Virus record (IMG/VR): IMGVR_UViG_3300003323_000029
Coordinates: 1-29,656 of that record
Length of the DNA: 29,656 nucleotides
Reading direction: 5' to 3' (one strand)
Source: a virus
The number at the start of each line of letters is the position of its first letter. Positions within the stretch are counted from its first letter, which is position 1. The position numbers and the translations under genes are program-made. The notes beneath the pieces are model-generated. The model saw nothing but the letters and a program-made list of their open reading frames with translations. It made no database searches and had not been told where the DNA came from. Positions 29,569 to 29,656 of this stretch are shown piece by piece.

Positions 29569-29656
29569 GGCTTAGATTCCTCAGCGTCCATTTCGGCAAC
29601 CGTCACATACGCTGTGCGCGTAGTGCCAGGGACCATGATGCATTTTTTACCTTTTC
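29565..29656 (-). CDS. 3' end of a phage gene cut by the window
   Basis: About 30 codons are visible, with KGKKCIMVPGTTRTAYVTVA, then EMDAEESKP and a stop overlapping the next ATG (ATGA). The frame is open to the window edge. Too little is present to name it. The overlap with the membrane gene shows a shared transcript. Confidence 0.5.
   Translation of the reverse strand, partial: KGKKCIMVPGTTRTAYVTVAEMDAEESKP

Noticed and set aside
29375-29599. Minus-strand frame of 74 codons at the right edge
   Set aside because: The overlapping 58-codon frame has a ribosome site, an ATGA overlap and a proper membrane segment, while this frame is Pro/His/Arg-rich like a shadow.
1-29656. CRISPR array, rRNA, integrase, attachment site or insertion sequence
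   Set aside because: I saw no regular spaced repeats, rRNA stretches, recombinase motifs or transposase frames. The tRNA-flanking repeat is too short to call an attachment site.

Overview
The window looks like most of the genome of a tailed phage or prophage with podovirus morphology. The GC content is moderately high (roughly 55-60 % by eye). Protein relatives point to a betaproteobacterial host, probably of the order Burkholderiales: Bordetella BPP-1-like head proteins and DUF6475-type and Rha-type early proteins. The host is an inference. No host gene, integrase, DNA polymerase or RNA polymerase lies in the window. Both ends cut through a gene. Almost everything is on the minus strand, so the biological order runs from right to left.

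Right end to about 24,660 (early side). A cut gene and a 58-residue membrane protein are followed by a strong sigma70-type promoter (29350-29378) covered by two abutting dyads. The transcript then meets a very long stem ending in a U-run (29186-29292), which should act as a terminator or attenuator. Beyond it lie an 89-residue protein, a Rha/ANT antirepressor, a replication-type protein, a small zinc-binding protein, a DUF6475 protein and a possible winged-helix protein. A tight chain of four small overlapping genes follows. Next come about 445 nt without a convincing gene that fold into many helices in the minus-strand RNA, an intact tRNA-Gly(TCC) with encoded CCA, a 48-residue gene and a strong intrinsic terminator (24631-24657).

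24,611 to 17,000 (packaging and head). A possible promoter reads into a 212-residue protein, the small and large terminase subunits, a short connector-region protein, a T7 gp8-type portal, a Bbp19-like protein and a scaffold candidate. A terminator and a separate promoter then precede the major capsid gene, which is followed by a Bbp16-like cement protein and a 90-residue protein. Another terminator closes the head block.

16,951 to 2,236 (tail and DNA ejection). The order follows T7: gp11-like and gp12-like tail tube proteins, a gp13-like GNAT-fold protein, a cupin-fold protein, a gp14-like internal protein, and an 861-residue ejection protein with a lytic transglycosylase. After these come a 918-residue protein carrying a ddrB-ParB polyvalent domain, an 850-residue presumed ejection protein, and a tail fibre or spike with a T7 gp17-type anchor and a probable beta-helix.

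2,221 to 432 (lysis). Small membrane proteins, a GH108 muramidase and a GTA-type three-TM holin end at a bidirectional terminator. That terminator is shared with a cut plus-strand gene at the left edge.

The most unusual items are the structured RNA beside the tRNA, the early promoter with its giant attenuator, the polyvalent ParB-like domain in a presumed injected protein, and several small overlapping genes.
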